Assembly (NCBI GenBank): GCA_963825415.1
Contig: CAWGTD010000008.1
Location: 1-49,035 of the forward strand
Length of the DNA stretch: 49,035 nt
From: BP-464 sp963825415
GTDB lineage: Bacteria; Actinomycetota; Thermoleophilia; Solirubrobacterales; Solirubrobacteraceae
Direction: 5' to 3'
Shown here: one piece after another, positions 39,395-46,565 of the stretch
Position numbering within the stretch: the stretch's first letter is position 1
Layout: each line of letters opens with the position of its first letter
Position numbers and translations under genes: made by a program
The notes under the pieces: generated by a model
Told to the model about the DNA's origin: nothing
The model's database searches: none
What the model saw: only the letters and a program-made list of their open reading frames with translations

Positions 39395-40809
39395 GCGGGC
39401 TGATCGAGCTGACGGCGGCGCAGGCCGCCGAGCGCGTTCGCTCCAAGGAGATCAGCGCGGGCGAGCTGTTCGACGCCTACCGCGAGCGCGCCGCCGTCGA
39501 GGACCTCAACGCCTTCCTCTGGGTGGCCGACGAGGCACCCGAGGCGAACACCGACTCGCCGTTGGCGGGCGTGCCGCTCGGCGTCAAGGACCTCTTCTGC
39601 ACCGAGGGGGTGCCGAGCCAGGCCGGTTCGCGGATCCTCGAGGGCTACAAGCCTCCCTACACGGCGACCGTCGTCGAGCGGCTACAGAGCGCCGGCGCCA
39701 CGCTGCTCGGCAAGACGAACCAGGACGAGTTCGCGATGGGCTCGTCGAACGAGAACTCCGGTTACGGCCCGGTGCTGAACCCCTGGGATCGCACGCGCGT
39801 GCCGGGTGGATCGAGCGGCGGCAGCGCCGCGGCGGTCGCGGCGGGTCTGGCGCCCTGGGCGCTGGGCACCGACACCGGCGGCTCGATCCGCCAGCCGGCC
39901 GCGCTGTGCGGGATCGTCGGTCTGAAGCCCACCTACGGGACCGTCAGTCGCTACGGCATGATCGCCTTCGCCTCGTCGCTCGACCAGGCCGGGCCGCTAA
40001 CCCGCGACGTGACCGACTGCGCGCTGCTGTACCGCCACATGACCGGCGCGGCCGATCCCTGCGACTCGACCTCCGTCGGCCACCCGGAGGAGATCGGGCT
40101 GCCGAGCGCCGAGCGCCTCGACGGCCTGCGCCTCGGCGTACCTGAGGAGCTCTCGGGCGAGGGCATCGAGGAGGGCGTGCTCGCCCGCTTCCGCGAGACG
40201 CTGAAGCTCGCGGAGGACCTCGGCGCGGTCGTCGAGACCTGCCGGCTGCCACACGCGCCGCACGCGCTCAGCGCCTACTACGTGATCGCGCCCGCCGAGG
40301 CGTCGGCGAACCTCGCCCGTTACGACGGCGTTCGCTACGGGCTGCGCATCGACGGCGACGGCGACCTCCTGTCGATGTACACCGAGACCCGCCACGACGG
40401 GTTCGGCCCCGAGGTCAAGCGCCGGATCCTGATCGGCACGTACGCGTTGTCGAGCGGCTACTACGACGCCTACTACGGCCGCGCGCAGCGCGTGCGGACC
40501 AAGATCGCCGAGGACTTCGCCACGGTCTTCGCCGACTTCGACTTCGTGGTCACGCCGACGAGCCCGACCGTCGCCTTCGAGCTCGGTTCGAAGACAGCCG
40601 ACCCGCTGGCGATGTACCTCAACGACTACTGCACCGTGCCGATGCCGCTGGCCGGGATTCCGGCGATCTCGATCCCGTGCGGCCTCAGCGAGAACCTGCC
40701 GGTGGGCTTCCAGCTCGCCGGCCCGGCGTTCAGCGAGAACCGGCTGCTCGACGCGTCCTACGCGCTCGAGCAGGCGATCGGCTTCGAGAACCCGCACGTG
40801 CGCACATGA
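39391..40809 (+). CDS. gatA: Asp-tRNA(Asn)/Glu-tRNA(Gln) amidotransferase subunit A
   Basis: The amidase subunit that frees ammonia from glutamine for transamidation on GatB. 472 residues, full length. The Ser-cisSer-Lys triad is intact: Lys in LGVKDLFC (about 66), Ser in PGGSSGGSAAAVAAG (about 141) and the nucleophile Ser in GTDTGGSIRQPAA (about 165). Further family segments are GLKPTYGTVSRYGM and FDFVVTPTSPTVAF. GTG 39391 overlaps the gatC stop; the gatA stop overlaps the ATG of the shortened gatB (ATGA), so the three are translationally coupled. Confidence 0.97.
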   Translation: MSGLIELTAAQAAERVRSKEISAGELFDAYRERAAVEDLNAFLWVADEAPEANTDSPLAGVPLGVKDLFCTEGVPSQAGSRILEGYKPPYTATVVERLQSAGATLLGKTNQDEFAMGSSNENSGYGPVLNPWDRTRVPGGSSGGSAAAVAAGLAPWALGTDTGGSIRQPAALCGIVGLKPTYGTVSRYGMIAFASSLDQAGPLTRDVTDCALLYRHMTGAADPCDSTSVGHPEEIGLPSAERLDGLRLGVPEELSGEGIEEGVLARFRETLKLAEDLGAVVETCRLPHAPHALSAYYVIAPAEASANLARYDGVRYGLRIDGDGDLLSMYTETRHDGFGPEVKRRILIGTYALSSGYYDAYYGRAQRVRTKIAEDFATVFADFDFVVTPTSPTVAFELGSKTADPLAMYLNDYCTVPMPLAGIPAISIPCGLSENLPVGFQLAGPAFSENRLLDASYALEQAIGFENPHVRT

Positions 40810-41141
40810 GCTACGAGCCCGTCATCGGCCTGGAGATCCACGTCCAGCTCAACACGCGCACCAAGATGTTCTGCGGGTGCGAGCTGAGCTTCGGCGAGCC
40901 GCCCAACACGCGCACCTGCCCTGTCTGCCTGGGCCTGCCCGGCGCGATCGGCGGCGGCGACGAGCTGGCGCCGATCGTCGCGGCCGCGCTGGCCGCCAAC
41001 CCCGACGTGGCCGAGAAGCTGAAGACCGGCGACATGAAGCCGATCGGGGTCATCGTCGGCCATGTGATGCGCGAGACGCGCGGCCGCGCCGACGGCAAGG
41101 CGGTCACCAAGACCGTGCGCGAGCAGCTGGGCCTCTCGTAG
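40806..41141 (+). pseudogene. gatB: GatB with large internal deletion (111 aa instead of about 480)
   Basis: The first 48 residues are a normal GatB N-terminus (YEPVIGLEIHVQLNTRTKMF, FGEPPNTRTCPVCLGLPGA). At about 40950 the frame passes straight into the C-terminal YqeY-like domain of GatB (DELAPIVAAALAANPDV, then PIGVIVGHVMRETRGRADGKAV), ending with REQLGLS. About 350-370 residues are missing, including the cradle domain that binds tRNA, activates Glu/Asp and channels ammonia, and the helical domain. The deletion keeps the frame and shows no stop. GatB activity is impossible from this protein alone. Either a full gatB lies elsewhere, or the junction is an assembly error; a truncated but retained product is the third option. 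Start ATG overlaps the gatA stop. Confidence 0.85.
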
Positions 41142-41154
41142 GCGCAACGCACGC

Positions 41155-41184
41155 ATTAGGGCACCCGTATTAGGGTTGCCTAAT
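41155..41184. promoter_or_regulatory. Candidate metalloregulator operator with leaderless -10 element (multicopper oxidase)
   Basis: ATTAGGGTTGCCTAAT at 41169-41184 is an inverted repeat with 6-bp arms and a 4-base centre, and it includes the ATG at 41183. A further ATTAGGG lies at 41155-41161, in direct repeat at 14-base spacing. TTAGG/CCTAA half-sites are typical of DtxR/IdeR-type metal regulators, though their usual spacing is longer. TAGGGT at 41171-41176 ends 6 nt before the ATG, fitting a leaderless -10 box that the regulator would cover. Confidence 0.5.
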
Positions 41185-42370
41185 GCCACGCATTCCCCTC
41201 CTGCGACTCGCCGGTGTAGCAGCGGTGCTGATCGCCGCCGTGCTCGTGACCACGTCGCTGGCCCAGGACCCGACCAGCCCGACGCTTCCGGGCGGCAAGG
41301 TCAGGACCTTCTACATCGCCGCCGACACGGTGCCGTGGAACTACGCGCCCGAGCGGCGCAACATGATCACCGGTCGGCCCTTCGGCGATGTCGAGAGCAT
41401 CTTCGTCCGCCACAGCAGCCGCCGCATCGGTTCCACCTACATGAAGTCGCTCTACCGCGAGTACACCGACGCGACCTTCACCCAGCTCGCCGCCCGCCCG
41501 CCGCAGTGGAAGCACCTCGGGTTCATGGGCCCGGCGATCCAGGCCGAGGTGGGCGACACGATCGTCGTGCACTTCAAGAACAACGCGCCGTTCCCGGCGG
41601 CCGTGCATCCGCACGGCGTGCGCTACGGCAAGGACTCCGAGGGCACGCCCTACAACGACGGCACGAGCGGTGCCGACAAGGCCGACGACGACGTCAAGCC
41701 CGGTGGCACGCACACCTACGTCTGGGAGGTCCCCGAGCGCGCCGGACCCGGCGCGGGCGACGGAAGCTCTGTCATGTGGATGTACCACGGCCATCGCGAC
41801 GAGGTCTCCGACACCTACGCCGGCCTGATCGGGCCGCTGATCGTCACCGCCAAGGGGATGGCCAACCCGGACGGGAGCCCCAAGGACGTCGACCGCCAGT
41901 TCGTCGCGCTCTTCATGGTCCTCGACGAGAACCAGAGCCCCTACCTGGGACGCAACGTCAGGCGCTTCCTAGAGCGGCCGCCGTCCCGCAGGGGGCCGTC
42001 GGGCCGTCCGGGTCTCGGCCGGCGCGAGATCGCCGAGCTCGAGGGCGAGGAGGAGTTCGAGGAGAGCAACCTCATGCACTCGATCAACGGCTACGTCTAC
42101 GGCAACGGCCCGGTGTTCGAGATGGGCAAGGACGAGCGCGTGCGCTGGTACACGATGGGCATGGGCACCGAGGTGGACCTGCACACGCCGCACTGGCACG
42201 GCAACGTCGTGACGACGGGCATGGGCATGCGCGCCGACGTGGTCTCGCTGCTGCCCGGCTCGATGGTGATGGCGGACATGGAGCCCGACGACCCGGGGAC
42301 GTGGCTGTTCCACTGCCACGTCAACGACCACATCATCGCGGGCATGACCGCCCGCTACCGGGTCACTTGA
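41183..42370 (+). CDS. Secreted two-domain multicopper oxidase
   Basis: 395 residues: a signal sequence (RLAGVAAVLIAAVLVTTSLA) and two cupredoxin domains like those of ceruloplasmin and hephaestin. Copper-ligand clusters are AAVHPHGVRYG and VMWMYHGHRD in the first domain and DLHTPHWHGN and TWLFHCHVNDHIIAGM in the second, giving the full T1/T2/T3 set HxH, HxH, HxxHxH-like and HCHxxxHxxxGM. Such enzymes oxidise metal ions (Fe(II), Cu(I), Mn(II)) or phenols outside the cell. A linker of about 50 residues (RRFLERPPSRRGPSGRPG) is Arg/Pro rich. ATG 41183 lies in a metalloregulator-like palindrome. Confidence 0.9.
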   Translation: MPRIPLLRLAGVAAVLIAAVLVTTSLAQDPTSPTLPGGKVRTFYIAADTVPWNYAPERRNMITGRPFGDVESIFVRHSSRRIGSTYMKSLYREYTDATFTQLAARPPQWKHLGFMGPAIQAEVGDTIVVHFKNNAPFPAAVHPHGVRYGKDSEGTPYNDGTSGADKADDDVKPGGTHTYVWEVPERAGPGAGDGSSVMWMYHGHRDEVSDTYAGLIGPLIVTAKGMANPDGSPKDVDRQFVALFMVLDENQSPYLGRNVRRFLERPPSRRGPSGRPGLGRREIAELEGEEEFEESNLMHSINGYVYGNGPVFEMGKDERVRWYTMGMGTEVDLHTPHWHGNVVTTGMGMRADVVSLLPGSMVMADMEPDDPGTWLFHCHVNDHIIAGMTARYRVT

Positions 42371-42378
42371 GCGAGGCG

Positions 42379-42384
42379 TACCAT
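42379..42384 (+). promoter_or_regulatory. -10 hexamer of a leaderless promoter
   Basis: TACCAT, ending exactly 6 nt before ATG 42391, no ribosome binding site. Confidence 0.5.
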
Positions 42385-42390
42385 CGCGCC

Positions 42391-42615
42391 ATGAGCCGAC
42401 TCATCCGCATGGACCACACCGGCCACACCACCCTCGCTGAGTGGACGGCCGCAGATGCCGAGGCCGTCGAGGGCGCCGTGCAGGCGTTCCGCGAGCAGCT
42501 CGACCTCGGCTACTACGGCATGGTCTCCACCGGCGAGGGTCACGCCGAGCAGGTGCGCGAGCTTCCGGTCGACGCCGATCTCGTGATCATGCGCCTGCCG
42601 ATCTCCGGTGGCTGA
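42391..42615 (+). CDS. Small conserved-looking protein of unknown function
   Basis: 74 residues with no membrane segment: SRLIRMDHTGHTTLAEW, a helical middle AVEGAVQAFREQLDLGYYG, and a terminal beta-like stretch VDADLVIMRLPISGG. The acidic, well-balanced composition and the exact TACCAT-6nt-ATG start signal argue for a real gene. It lies 20 bases after the multicopper oxidase. No family recognised; the ending VIMRLPISGG suggests a small regulatory or binding protein, which is a guess. Confidence 0.65.
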   Translation: MSRLIRMDHTGHTTLAEWTAADAEAVEGAVQAFREQLDLGYYGMVSTGEGHAEQVRELPVDADLVIMRLPISGG

Positions 42616-42680
42616 CTCTCGCCGCGCCTGCCTGCGTCCTCCCTCCCTCGCGTGCAGAGCACGCCACCGTCGGTGCGTCC

Positions 42681-43400
42681 TTGCCAGCCACGCCGATAGC
42701 TGAACCACCGCAGATCGGCGCGGGGTTGCCCGAGCTCGCCTCGGTCTACTGGCGCCAGCGCATGGACGCGGTGCGGCTGCGCCGGCGCGGGCGGCTGTGG
42801 ACGCTGACCACCGTGGCCCACGTCGTGCCGTTCCTCCTGACGGCGGCCTTCCTCATGTACATCCAGCCGCTCGCGTTCGCCGTGGCCGCGGCGTGCGTCG
42901 CGCACGCGTGGATCATCCCGGCGCTCTACGCCCAGCGCGGCGCGAACGTGGTGCGCCCGAAGTCGCGCGCGCCGGAGGAAGCCGAGCGGGTGTCGGTCGG
43001 CCTGCTCGGTGACCTGGTCGACAACGACGCTCGCGAGCTGTACGCACGCACGGGCCTGGTGCTCGAGCGCGGCCGGCTCGGCGTGTGGCTGGTCGGCACC
43101 GCCGGGGCGCTGCTCGTCAGAGCCGGAGGCAGAAGGGTGGATTGCTGGTGCGTGCGCGTCGACGACCCCGATCTTCCGTCCGGCGACCGCATCGCCCACC
43201 TGTTGCTCGCCCTGCGCACCGACGAGGAGGGTTTCGCCACCGTCGCGAACCTCGCGTTCAGCGGCGCGCCCTGGCGGGTGCGGCGGCGGATGGACCGCGC
43301 CATGCGGCCGGCATTGGACGCGGGGTCGAGGGCGGCACGGGCGATCTTGGACGACGGGCCAAAGGCGAAAGACCTGCCAATCGCCAAGATTTCGCCATGA
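42681..43400 (+). CDS. Membrane-associated protein of unknown function
   Basis: About 239 residues. A hydrophobic hairpin (VAHVVPFLLTAAFLMYIQPL and AFAVAAACVAHAWIIPALYA) near residues 40-80 is followed by a soluble domain with RVSVGLLGDLVDNDARELYA, GLVLERGRLGVWLVGTAGALLV and a cysteine-containing WCVRVDD. No family recognised. The start is uncertain: the frame is open upstream but overlaps the preceding small gene; TTG 42681, TTG 42726 and ATG 42762 are candidates. Its stop overlaps the ATG of the next small frame (ATGA). Confidence 0.6.
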   Translation: MPATPIAEPPQIGAGLPELASVYWRQRMDAVRLRRRGRLWTLTTVAHVVPFLLTAAFLMYIQPLAFAVAAACVAHAWIIPALYAQRGANVVRPKSRAPEEAERVSVGLLGDLVDNDARELYARTGLVLERGRLGVWLVGTAGALLVRAGGRRVDCWCVRVDDPDLPSGDRIAHLLLALRTDEEGFATVANLAFSGAPWRVRRRMDRAMRPALDAGSRAARAILDDGPKAKDLPIAKISP

Positions 43401-43564
43401 TCGATCGCGCCACAGCTCGAATCGCCGCCGTTCCCGACGAAACTCCGCGCCCGTTCCACCGGTCCGAGGCCCAGCTGCGCCGCTACCGCCTGGCTCGTGT
43501 CCGAGTGGCCGACCTGCGGGCGCCGCGCGTGCGGCACCTGCATCTGGTGCGCACGTACGACTGA
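43397..43564 (+). CDS. Small basic protein, possible
   Basis: 55 residues, Arg-rich (RSEAQLRRYRLARVRVADL), starting at an ATG that overlaps the stop of the preceding gene. No family recognised. The coupling supports it, but a different frame here gives a Cys-rich stretch (CGRRACGTCIWCART), so which frame is real is not certain. Confidence 0.35.
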   Translation: MIDRATARIAAVPDETPRPFHRSEAQLRRYRLARVRVADLRAPRVRHLHLVRTYD

Positions 43565-43593
43565 AGCCTTGCGGGCCCGCCTGGGCCGGGCGG

Positions 43594-43599
43594 TACGAT
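43594..43599 (+). promoter_or_regulatory. -10 hexamer of a leaderless promoter
   Basis: TACGAT, ending exactly 6 nt before ATG 43606, no ribosome binding site. Confidence 0.5.
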
Positions 43600-43605
43600 C
43601 GGCGC

Positions 43606-43788
43606 ATGTCTTCCGAGTCAGAGCGTGGCTCTTCGATCGGCGCACGGCTGATCGCGATCGTCGTCCTCGGGGTCGCTGCCTGGGTCCTGCTGAAGATCGT
43701 CATCGGGATCATCGCCGGCGTCGCCTGGGCGGTCGTTGCGGTCCTGGCCGTGATCGCCGTGATCTGGGCCTGGCGCACGATCACCTAG
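43606..43788 (+). CDS. Small membrane protein
   Basis: 60 residues: a polar N-terminus (MSSESERGSSIGA), then two closely spaced hydrophobic helices (LIAIVVLGVAAWVLLKIVIG and AWAVVAVLAVIAVIWAW) and a short tail. No family recognised. The leaderless start signal and the next membrane gene 15 bases on suggest a real small operon. Confidence 0.65.
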   Translation: MSSESERGSSIGARLIAIVVLGVAAWVLLKIVIGIIAGVAWAVVAVLAVIAVIWAWRTIT

Positions 43789-43803
43789 CAGCCCGGAGGG
43801 CTC

Positions 43804-44082
43804 ATGCCCTACGTGATCATCGCCCTGTTCTTCGGCCTCGCCGGAGGCTTCGTCGGGCGCATGAAGGGGTCGTCGTTCTTCGTGTGGTTCGTGATCTCGG
43901 CGGTGGTGCCGTTCATCGGGCTGCTCGCCGCGCTGCTGTACCGGATGGACACCGACGAGCCGCGCCGGCAGTGCCCGACGTGCGGCAAGGTCTGCATGCT
44001 CCACGACGCCCTGTGCACCCGCTGCGGGACCGAGCTCGAGTTCCCCGACGAGCTGCTGCAACCGCCCGCCCCCGCCCTCTGA
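43804..44082 (+). CDS. Small membrane protein with zinc-ribbon
   Basis: 92 residues. Two membrane helices (YVIIALFFGLAGGFVG and FFVWFVISAVVPFIGLLAALLY) are followed by a cytoplasmic zinc-ribbon with two Cys pairs, CPTCGKVC and CTRCGTELEF. The function is unknown; such proteins are often grouped with phospholipase-D-nuclease-N-like or zinc-ribbon membrane families. ATG 43804 follows GGAGGG, so this gene, unlike its neighbours, uses a Shine-Dalgarno start. Confidence 0.75.
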   Translation: MPYVIIALFFGLAGGFVGRMKGSSFFVWFVISAVVPFIGLLAALLYRMDTDEPRRQCPTCGKVCMLHDALCTRCGTELEFPDELLQPPAPAL

Positions 44083-44100
44083 GGGCCTCCGACCCGGGGG

Positions 44101-44106
44101 TACACT
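44101..44106 (+). promoter_or_regulatory. -10 hexamer of a leaderless promoter (ilvB)
   Basis: TACACT, ending exactly 6 nt before ATG 44113, no ribosome binding site. The best example of this start type in the window. Confidence 0.55.
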
Positions 44107-44112
44107 CGATCG

Positions 44113-45795
44113 ATGCGCGCGGTCGATGCGGTCATGGAGTGCCTGAAGGCGGAGGGCGTCGAGGTTGTCTTCGGACTGCCCGGCGGCGCCAACCTGCCTA
44201 CCTACGACGCGCTCTACGACGCCGGGATCCGCCACGTGCTCGTCCGTCACGAGGCCGGCGGCGGCCACGCCGCCCAGGGCTATGCGAAGGCGACAGGCCG
44301 CGTGGGCGTGTGCTTCGCCACGTCGGGCCCGGGCGCCACCAACGTCGTCACGCCGATCGTCGACGCGATGATGGATTCCTGCCCGGTCGTGTTCATCACC
44401 GGCCAGGTGCGAACCGACCTGCTGGGCACCGACGGCTTCCAGGAGACCGACGTCATCGGCATCACGATGCCGGCGGTCAAGCACAGCTTCATGATCCAGC
44501 ACCCGCTGGAGCTGCCGCGGGCGATCCACGAGGCCTTCCACATCGCAGGCTCCGGGCGCCCGGGCCCGGTCGTCGTCGACATTCCGGTCGACCTGTCGCG
44601 GGCGGACATCCCCTACGAGCCGGTCACCGACCTGAAGCTGCCGGGCTACCAGCCGACGACCGACGGCAACACCAAGCAGATCCGCCAGGCGGCCAAGGCG
44701 CTGGCCAGCGCGCGCCGGCCGGTCCTCTACGTCGGCGGCGGCGTGATCAACGCCGGCGCCTCGCCCGAGCTCGTCGAGCTGACCGAGCTCGGCCGCTTCC
44801 CGGTCACGTGCACGCTGTTGGCGCTCGGAGCGCTGCCCGGCACGCACGACCAGTGGCTCGGGATGCTCGGCATGCACGGCACCCGCACGGCGAACTACGC
44901 GATGGACGAGGCCGACCTCATCTGCGCGATCGGCGCGCGCTTCGACGACCGCATCACCGGCAAGCTCAGCGAGTTCGCCCCGCGCGCGAAGTTCATCCAC
45001 ATCGACATCGATCCGGCCGAGATCTCCAAGAACGTCCCGGCCCACATCCCAATCGTCGGCGACGCGAAGAACATCCTCGGCAAGCTGGTCAAGGAGTACC
45101 GCGCGCTCGAGGGCGTCGACAACAGCCGCCTGGACGCGTGGTGGCAGCGCATCGGCGAGTGGCAGACCAAGCACCCGCTGCGCTACGACGACTCCGACGG
45201 CACCGAGATCAAGCCCCAGCGGCTCGTCGAGGCGCTCTATGAGGCGACCGACAACGGCAAGTGCGTGCTGTCGACCGACATCGGCCAGCACCAGATGTGG
45301 GCGGCCCAGTACTTCCACTTCGACGGCCCACGCAACTGGATCCAGTCCGGCGGCCTGGGCACGATGGGCTTCGGGCTGCCTGCCGCGATGGGCGCCAAGG
45401 TCGGACGGCCCGACGAGCTGGTCGTCTGCCTGGCCGGCGACGGCTCGGTCCAGATGAACATGCAGGAGCTGTCGACGTGCGCCACCGAGGGCATCGACAT
45501 CAAGGTCGTGATCATGAACAACGGCTACCTCGGCATGGTCCGCCAGTGGCAGGAGCTGTTCTGGGACAAGCGCTACAGCCAGGTGGACATGGGCGAATGG
45601 CCCGACTACGTCAAGCTCGCCGAGGCCCACGGCGCGACCGGCCTGCGGCTGACCGACAAGAGCTCGCTACTCGGCGACCTGCGCGAGGCGCTCGCCACGC
45701 CCGGCCCGGTGATGGTCGACGTGCGCGTGACGCGCGAGGAGAACGTCTACCCGATGATCGCGCCCGGCCAGGCCGCGCGCGACATGGTGGGATGA
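44113..45795 (+). CDS. ilvB: Acetolactate synthase large subunit
   Basis: The TPP- and FAD-dependent catalytic subunit of acetohydroxyacid synthase, the first common step to valine, leucine and isoleucine. 560 residues. Motifs: VFGLPGGANLPTYDAL at the start, the catalytic Glu in VRHEAGGGHAAQGYAKATG (about 49), GPGATNVVTPIVDA, FQETDVIGIT, and the TPP-magnesium site GDGSVQMNMQELSTC followed by NNGYLGMVRQWQELFW. ATG 44113 is the start. The stop overlaps a 28-codon frame that leads to ilvN. Confidence 0.96.
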   Translation: MRAVDAVMECLKAEGVEVVFGLPGGANLPTYDALYDAGIRHVLVRHEAGGGHAAQGYAKATGRVGVCFATSGPGATNVVTPIVDAMMDSCPVVFITGQVRTDLLGTDGFQETDVIGITMPAVKHSFMIQHPLELPRAIHEAFHIAGSGRPGPVVVDIPVDLSRADIPYEPVTDLKLPGYQPTTDGNTKQIRQAAKALASARRPVLYVGGGVINAGASPELVELTELGRFPVTCTLLALGALPGTHDQWLGMLGMHGTRTANYAMDEADLICAIGARFDDRITGKLSEFAPRAKFIHIDIDPAEISKNVPAHIPIVGDAKNILGKLVKEYRALEGVDNSRLDAWWQRIGEWQTKHPLRYDDSDGTEIKPQRLVEALYEATDNGKCVLSTDIGQHQMWAAQYFHFDGPRNWIQSGGLGTMGFGLPAAMGAKVGRPDELVVCLAGDGSVQMNMQELSTCATEGIDIKVVIMNNGYLGMVRQWQELFWDKRYSQVDMGEWPDYVKLAEAHGATGLRLTDKSSLLGDLREALATPGPVMVDVRVTREENVYPMIAPGQAARDMVG

Positions 45796-45878
45796 CCGCG
45801 AAGCGGGCATCCAGTCACCTGCGGCCGGAGGCCGTGGGATCCCATCAGGACGCGGGGCTGGATGCCCCGCGGAGGTAA
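45792..45878 (+). CDS. Possible 28-codon coupling or leader ORF between ilvB and ilvN
   Basis: ATG at 45792 overlaps the ilvB stop (ATGA), and the frame ends with TAA at 45876-45878, 4 bases before the ilvN start, right over the ilvN GGAGG. The product (28 residues, basic) has no visible role; there is no run of Val, Leu or Ile codons as in classical attenuators. If translated, it would carry ribosomes through the hairpin that covers this junction. Speculative. Confidence 0.3.
   Translation: MTAKRASSHLRPEAVGSHQDAGLDAPRR
45803..45870 (+). promoter_or_regulatory. Structured ilvB-ilvN junction (long hairpin before the ilvN RBS)
   Basis: GGGCATCCAG at 45805-45814 pairs perfectly with CTGGATGCCC at 45858-45867, extended by GC pairs across a one-base bulge. 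Inside lie GGCC-GGA-GGCC and the palindrome TGGGATCCCA at 45835-45844. The stem ends one base before GGAGG (45871-45875), the ilvN ribosome binding site. Translation of ilvN could be controlled by this fold; that is inference. Confidence 0.55.
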
Positions 45879-45882
45879 CCCT

Positions 45883-46440
45883 ATGGGCGAGCCCGGCACC
45901 AAGGAACTGCTGTCGCTCGAGGAGCTCGAGGCCAGCGGCGGCCTGCGCACCGGGCGCAAGCACGTCCTGTCGATCCTCGTGGAGAACAAGCCCGGCGTCC
46001 TGACCCGTATCGCGGGGCTCTTCGCCCGGCGCGGGTTCAACATCGACACATTGACCGTGGGGCCGACCGACGACGAGGCCGTGTCACGGATCACGCTGAC
46101 CCTCGACGGGGCGATGCACCCGATCGACCAGGTCACCAAGCAGCTGCACAAGCTCATCAACGTGCTGAAGATCCGCGACCTCGAGCCGGCCGACACGGTC
46201 GCGCGCGAGCTCTGCCTGTTCAAGGTCGCCGCCGAGGGCACCGCCCGCGGCGAGGTCATGCAGATCTGCGAGATCTTCCGCGGCAAGGTCGTCGACGTCA
46301 CCAAGCGCTCGATCATCCTCGAGATAACGGGGACGACCGAGAAGATCGAGGCGTTCGAGCGGATGGTCCGCCCGTTCGGCCTGATCGAGATGATCCGGAC
46401 CGGCGAGATCGCAATCTCGCGCGGCCGCGGCGAAACCTGA
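45883..46440 (+). CDS. ilvN: Acetolactate synthase small (regulatory) subunit
   Basis: Stimulates the catalytic subunit and gives valine feedback control. 185 residues. An N-terminal ACT domain (HVLSILVENKPGVLTRIAGLF, then RRGFNIDTLTVGPTDD) is followed by the C-terminal ALS_ss domain (ARELCLFKVAAEGTARGEV, IFRGKVVDV, IILEITGTTEKIEAF). ATG 45883 has GGAGG 7 bases upstream; an ATG at 45862 lies inside the hairpin and is less likely. The first 25 residues before the ACT domain are a short extension. Confidence 0.95.
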   Translation: MGEPGTKELLSLEELEASGGLRTGRKHVLSILVENKPGVLTRIAGLFARRGFNIDTLTVGPTDDEAVSRITLTLDGAMHPIDQVTKQLHKLINVLKIRDLEPADTVARELCLFKVAAEGTARGEVMQICEIFRGKVVDVTKRSIILEITGTTEKIEAFERMVRPFGLIEMIRTGEIAISRGRGET

Positions 46441-46557
46441 CGCTTGCGGGCGTCTCGCCGCGCCTGACGTCGCCGCTTGCGGCCGGTCCGTGCACGAGCA
46501 CTGTCCCGGCCGCGCTCCTAGTCAGCCACGCCGATCCGCACGCGAAGCGTCAGGTTT
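46433..46557. terminator. Long-range inverted repeat after ilvN
   Basis: AAACCTGACGCTT at 46433-46445, across the ilvN stop codon, is repeated inverted as AAGCGTCAGGTTT at 46545-46557 and followed by TTCT. Thirteen perfect pairs enclose about 99 bases, GC-rich with smaller internal hairpins. It separates ilvN from a convergent gene. It may be a terminator, but the wide loop and the overlap with codons are unusual. Confidence 0.5.
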
Positions 46558-46565
46558 TCTGGGAA

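Noticed and set aside
43497..43620. Cys-rich frame with CGRRACGTCIWCART suggesting a zinc-finger or redox peptide
   Set aside because: It competes with the ATGA-coupled frame at 43397-43564 and has no start signal; kept only as a doubt in that entry.
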